From Megasphaera sp. AM44-1BH (GTDB lineage: Bacteria > Bacillota > Negativicutes > Veillonellales > Megasphaeraceae): a stretch of DNA of 64,000 nt. How positions within the stretch are numbered: the first letter of the stretch is position 1; every line of letters starts with the position of its first letter. Made by a program: the position numbers and the translations under genes. Location of the stretch: NCBI RefSeq assembly GCF_003467125.1, contig NZ_QSFA01000002.1, forward strand, positions 124,001 to 188,000. The letters run 5' to 3'. Below are positions 60,564 to 64,000 of this stretch, one piece after another. The notes under the pieces are model-generated. The model saw nothing but the letters and a program-made list of their open reading frames with translations. It made no database searches and was not told where the DNA came from.

Positions 60564-60579
60564 GAGTTGGGATATAGGG

Positions 60580-62853
60580 ATGTTAGAATTTCCAATCAAA
60601 CGAACAATCGTCATTGACGACAAGAAAAAGAAAGGCCGGGGCTGTAAGAAAAAGGGCGGCGACGAAAAGATGGTCATCAAGGGCACGGTCCACCTGCCGG
60701 AGAAGCAGCCTCTGAAGAAAATGGATCCCCTGCCTAAAAATGCAAAAAATCTGGTCATTGTGGAATCGCCGGCTAAGGCGAAGACTATCGAACGATTCCT
60801 GGGCAGTGACTACAAGGTCATGGCCAGCCGGGGACATCTGCGCGACCTGCCACGCAATCAGTTTGGTGTCAATATTGAAGATAATTTTACACCGACCTAT
60901 ACCAATATGTTCGATAAGCGCAAACTCATCGAAGACCTGCAGAATGAGTATGTCCGCTCCAAAACCGTTTATCTGGCAACTGACCCGGACCGTGAAGGGG
61001 AAGCCATTTCCTGGCATCTGGCCTATCTGCTGGATATGGATCCCCATACGTCATGCCGTGTCATGTTCCATGAAATAACGAAGAAGGCCGTTCTGGCGGG
61101 GATGGAGAACCCCCAGCCGATCGACTTGAAAAAAGTGGATGCCCAGCAGGCCCGCCGTGTCCTGGACCGTATCGTCGGGTATAAACTGAGTCCGCTCCTA
61201 TGGAAGAAGGTCTGCAAGGGTCTCAGTGCCGGCCGTGTCCAGTCTGTTGCCGTACGGCTCATCTGCGAACGGGAAGAGGAAATCAAGGCGTTCGTACCGG
61301 AAGAATACTGGACCGTAGAAGGTACATACAAGACGGAAGACGGGCTGGAACTACATACGGAACTGACGAAAATCGACGGGAAAAAAGCATCTATTGAAAA
61401 CGGGGAACAGGCCGCAGCTATTGCGTCGGCCCTGCAGTGGGAAAAACAGGAAGAAGCCGGCCATGAGCCGGACCGTATAGAAAAAGTAGAAAAGCGGAAG
61501 CGTAAACGCCAGCCCCAGCCGCCGTTTACGACGTCTACGATGCAGCAGGAATGCGTCAGCAAGCTCAATTTCGGTGCCAAGAAGACGATGATGCTGGCCC
61601 AGCAGCTGTATGAAGGCCTTGATATCGGCGAACACGGTCATGTAGGTCTTATTACCTACATGCGTACCGATTCGGTCCGTATCAACGACGATATGGTGCA
61701 GAATGCCCGGGATTTCATTACGGCAACGTATGGGAAAGAGTATATTCCCGCCAAGGCCCATGTCTACAAGGCCAAACAGTCCAGTCAGGATGCCCACGAA
61801 GCCATCCGGCCTACGTCGCTTGAACTGACGCCGGACAAGGTGGCACCGTATTTGTCACGGGATCAGATGCGCCTGTACACGCTCATCTGGAACCGTTTCC
61901 TGGCCAGCCAGATGGCTCCTGTGGAAACGGAACATATGGCCATCGTCATCATGAGCGGCCCTTACGAACTGAGAGCCGCCGGGTATACAGTGCTGTTCAA
62001 AGGGTTTACGGAACTGTATGAAGATACGAAAAAAGATAAGACTCTTTCCGTACTTCCGTCTATTGAAGCCGGCACGGTCGTCCACAACCAGACTATCGAT
62101 ACGCTCCAGCATTTTACCCAGCCGCCGGCCCGCTATACCGAAGCCAGCCTGATTAAGACCCTGGAAGAAAAAGGCATCGGCCGTCCGAGTACATATGCAC
62201 CGATTATGGATACCATCCAGAACCGCAATTATGTCGAAAAGAAGGATAAGCAGTTCGTTCCGACCGAGCTGGGTGTCATTATCGTCGATCTCTTGAAAAA
62301 GTTCTTTGAACGCATCATCAACGTCAGCTTCACGGCTCATATGGAAGAAGAACTGGATGCCATCGAACAGGGGAAGGACACCTATGTCCACGTCCTGAAA
62401 GAATTTTATGATGTCTTTGAGCCGGAAATGGAAGCGGCCGAAGAGGGCATGGAAAAAGTCACCGTAGCCGGACAGGATTCGGGAGAAGTGTGTGAACTCT
62501 GCGGTGCGCCTATGGTCTATAAATTCGGACGGTTTGGCAAATTCCTGGCCTGTTCCAATTTTCCCGAATGTCATAATACCAAGGCCATTGTCGATGATCT
62601 GGGCATTACCTGTCCCAAATGCGGCAAGGGTACGCTCATCCGGCGCAAGTCCAAAAGAGGCCGCGTCTTCTACGGTTGCAGCCAGTATCCGGAATGTGAT
62701 TTCGTCCTCTGGAACCAGCCTGTAGATAAGAAGTGCAAGCTCTGTGGCAGTATTATGACCATCAAACATTATAAAAAAGGTCCGGATAAGCTCTTCTGCA
62801 GCAATCCGGAATGTGAAAATCATAAAAAGGGTGAAGAAGTGAATGAAGAATAG
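60580..62853 (+). CDS. topA: DNA topoisomerase I (type IA)
   Basis: This enzyme relaxes negative supercoils. It has 757 residues. The TOPRIM domain begins NLVIVESPAKAKTIERFL and includes LATDPDREGEAISWHL, the catalytic Tyr is in LITYMRTDSVRI, and YTEASLIKTLEEKGIGRPSTYAPIM is typical. Three C-terminal Cys4 zinc fingers follow (CELCGAP...CSNFPEC, CPKCGKG...CSQYPEC, CKLCGSI...CSNPEC). The start at 60580 gives a Lys-rich N-terminal extension of about 45 residues (DDKKKKGRGCKKKGG); ATG at 60670 is possible. It overlaps trmFO by 11 bases. Confidence 0.95.
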   Translation: MLEFPIKRTIVIDDKKKKGRGCKKKGGDEKMVIKGTVHLPEKQPLKKMDPLPKNAKNLVIVESPAKAKTIERFLGSDYKVMASRGHLRDLPRNQFGVNIEDNFTPTYTNMFDKRKLIEDLQNEYVRSKTVYLATDPDREGEAISWHLAYLLDMDPHTSCRVMFHEITKKAVLAGMENPQPIDLKKVDAQQARRVLDRIVGYKLSPLLWKKVCKGLSAGRVQSVAVRLICEREEEIKAFVPEEYWTVEGTYKTEDGLELHTELTKIDGKKASIENGEQAAAIASALQWEKQEEAGHEPDRIEKVEKRKRKRQPQPPFTTSTMQQECVSKLNFGAKKTMMLAQQLYEGLDIGEHGHVGLITYMRTDSVRINDDMVQNARDFITATYGKEYIPAKAHVYKAKQSSQDAHEAIRPTSLELTPDKVAPYLSRDQMRLYTLIWNRFLASQMAPVETEHMAIVIMSGPYELRAAGYTVLFKGFTELYEDTKKDKTLSVLPSIEAGTVVHNQTIDTLQHFTQPPARYTEASLIKTLEEKGIGRPSTYAPIMDTIQNRNYVEKKDKQFVPTELGVIIVDLLKKFFERIINVSFTAHMEEELDAIEQGKDTYVHVLKEFYDVFEPEMEAAEEGMEKVTVAGQDSGEVCELCGAPMVYKFGRFGKFLACSNFPECHNTKAIVDDLGITCPKCGKGTLIRRKSKRGRVFYGCSQYPECDFVLWNQPVDKKCKLCGSIMTIKHYKKGPDKLFCSNPECENHKKGEEVNEE

Positions 62854-64000
62854 CGTACTCGTCATCGGCGCAGGCCTGGCCGGTTCAGAAGCCGCCTGGC
62901 AGCTGGTACAGCGGGGAATCCCTGTCGAACTGGTTGAAATGCGTCCGGTCAAACCGTCTCCGGCCCATCATACAGCTCTCTTTGCCGAGCTGGTCTGCAG
63001 TAATTCACTGCGGGCTGCCAATATCGAAAATGCCGTTGGCCTCCTGAAGGAAGAAATGCGCCGTCTGGGATCGCTCATCATGGCGGCGGCCGATACGCAC
63101 CGCGTGCCGGCCGGGGGGGCCCTGGCCGTGGACCGCATCCCTTTCAGTCAGTATATTACGGACCATCTGCAGCATCATCCGCTGGTGACGGTCCGGCACG
63201 AAGAAGTCTCGCAGCTCCCTTCGGACCAGATCTGTATCATCGCCACGGGACCGCTGACCAGTCCGGCCATGACGGAGACTATCCGCCAGATGACAGGAGA
63301 AGAATATTTCCATTTCCACGATGCCGCGGCGCCTATTGTAACTGTGGAATCGCTGGATATGACTAAAGTATACCGGGCTGCCCGCTATGGCAAAGGCGGA
63401 GCCGATTATCTGAACTGCCCGTTTACGAAAGAAGAATACGAAGCGTTCTGGCAGGCCCTGACGACGGCAGAATGTGCCGAACTCCACGATTTTGAAAAAA
63501 ATGATGCCGTCTTTGAAGGCTGCATGCCTGTAGAAGTCATGGCGTCCCGTGGTATCGATACACTGCGGTTCGGCCCCATGAAGCCTGTAGGCCTTGAAAT
63601 CCCCGGTACAGGAGAGTTGCCCTATGCGGTCGTACAGCTGCGTCAGGATAATGGCAGCGCAACGCTGTACAATATCGTCGGTTTCCAGACTCATCTCAAA
63701 TTCCCGGAACAAAAGAGAGTATTTTCCATGATTCCCGGCCTGGAATCGGCGGAATTTGTCCGCTACGGCGTCATGCACCGCAATTCCTATATCAATTCTC
63801 CGGAACTGCTCGATGCAACTCTTCAGTACCGGAAAAATAGACATGTGTTCTTTGCCGGCCAGCTGACCGGTGTCGAAGGATATCTGGAATCAGCGTCTAT
63901 GGGCCTTCTGGCAGGTATCAACGCCGCCCGGCTGCTGCAGGATAAGCCCTGCATGACCTTTTCCAAACGCACGGCTATAGGCGGTCTGAGTCAGTATATT
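62843..64000 (+). CDS. trmFO: Methylenetetrahydrofolate-tRNA-(uracil-5-)-methyltransferase TrmFO, partial
   Basis: TrmFO makes the T54 (m5U) of tRNA with methylenetetrahydrofolate and FAD. The gene starts with ATG at 62843 (MKNSVLVIGAGLAGSEAAW, FAD-binding GxGxxG), inside the end of topA, and runs open to the window edge, giving 386 residues of a protein usually near 440. VEMRPVKPSPAHHT, LVCSNSLRAANIENAVGLLKEEMR and GQLTGVEGYLESASMG are family hallmarks. GTGAAGAAGTGA precedes it. The topA-trmFO order is common in Firmicutes. Confidence 0.96.
   Translation, partial: MKNSVLVIGAGLAGSEAAWQLVQRGIPVELVEMRPVKPSPAHHTALFAELVCSNSLRAANIENAVGLLKEEMRRLGSLIMAAADTHRVPAGGALAVDRIPFSQYITDHLQHHPLVTVRHEEVSQLPSDQICIIATGPLTSPAMTETIRQMTGEEYFHFHDAAAPIVTVESLDMTKVYRAARYGKGGADYLNCPFTKEEYEAFWQALTTAECAELHDFEKNDAVFEGCMPVEVMASRGIDTLRFGPMKPVGLEIPGTGELPYAVVQLRQDNGSATLYNIVGFQTHLKFPEQKRVFSMIPGLESAEFVRYGVMHRNSYINSPELLDATLQYRKNRHVFFAGQLTGVEGYLESASMGLLAGINAARLLQDKPCMTFSKRTAIGGLSQYI

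Noticed and set aside
1..64000. CRISPR array, integrase, transposase, rRNA genes or replication origin
   Set aside because: No regularly spaced direct repeats, no transposase or integrase motif, no rRNA sequence and no DnaA-box cluster were recognised on either strand.

Overview
The window looks like a chromosomal segment of a diderm Firmicute of the Negativicutes, most likely Megasphaera or a close Veillonellaceae relative. The evidence is Firmicute-style housekeeping genes and ribosome binding sites next to outer-membrane traits: a small beta-barrel protein ending in Phe, an RND efflux pair, Tat and lipoprotein signals, and a csaB/ftsEX block. The genus is inferred from gene order and protein style, not from a search.

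Layout. 1-1120: mscL and an unknown protein. 1150-5910: a MarR-controlled RND efflux operon without a TolC partner. 5850-14260: an accessory block, all on the + strand, with four flavodoxin-like proteins (two lipoproteins), MerR and LysR regulators, an SGNH hydrolase, a Tat-exported aldo/keto reductase with ferredoxin clusters and a NapH-NapG-like membrane Fe-S protein. It ends in a decayed MFS gene. 15040-19430: an M20 amidohydrolase, an ECF S component with a pyridoxal-type kinase, a TatD-linked radical SAM protein and a secreted repeat protein. 19500-26990: a second redox block (alpha/beta hydrolase, Fe-alcohol dehydrogenase, cupin, CMD-like protein, lipoprotein flavodoxin, FMN reductase) with several broken genes. 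Four promoters here share one unusual architecture: TTGACC, a dyad and a 19-bp spacer, the signature of MerR-type control. A MerR gene sits divergently beside one of them, and a weaker copy precedes an XRE gene.

27000-41410: core genes dxr, a cupin, a 28-residue membrane peptide, a C_GCAxxG_C_C protein, secA, prfB (with a programmed frameshift), an LmeA-like protein, a DUF5693 protein, csaB, ftsE, ftsX, an EnvC-like M23 protein, ctpA and tRNA-Leu. 41450-45480: a small accessory insert after the tRNA with an Ada-like secreted peptide, a broken DinD/BRO-type gene and a large zinc-ribbon/leucine-rich-repeat protein. 45570-52650: an outer-membrane barrel, exonuclease III, phosphoglucomutase, the ACT/DUF711 pair, a GlcNAc-1-phosphate transferase and wecB. 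52720-59870: the complete F1Fo ATP synthase operon (atpZ, atpI, atpB, E, F, H, A, G, D, C), whose c subunit carries acidic residues in both helices. 59900-64000: a GNAT acetyltransferase, topA and the start of trmFO.

The most distinctive material is the pair of redox blocks. Together they suggest that cytoplasmic and periplasmic flavodoxins, exported oxidoreductases and a membrane Fe-S electron conduit act together in extracytoplasmic reduction or in coping with reactive electrophiles. That joint role is inference; the individual families and the shared promoter architecture are visible directly.
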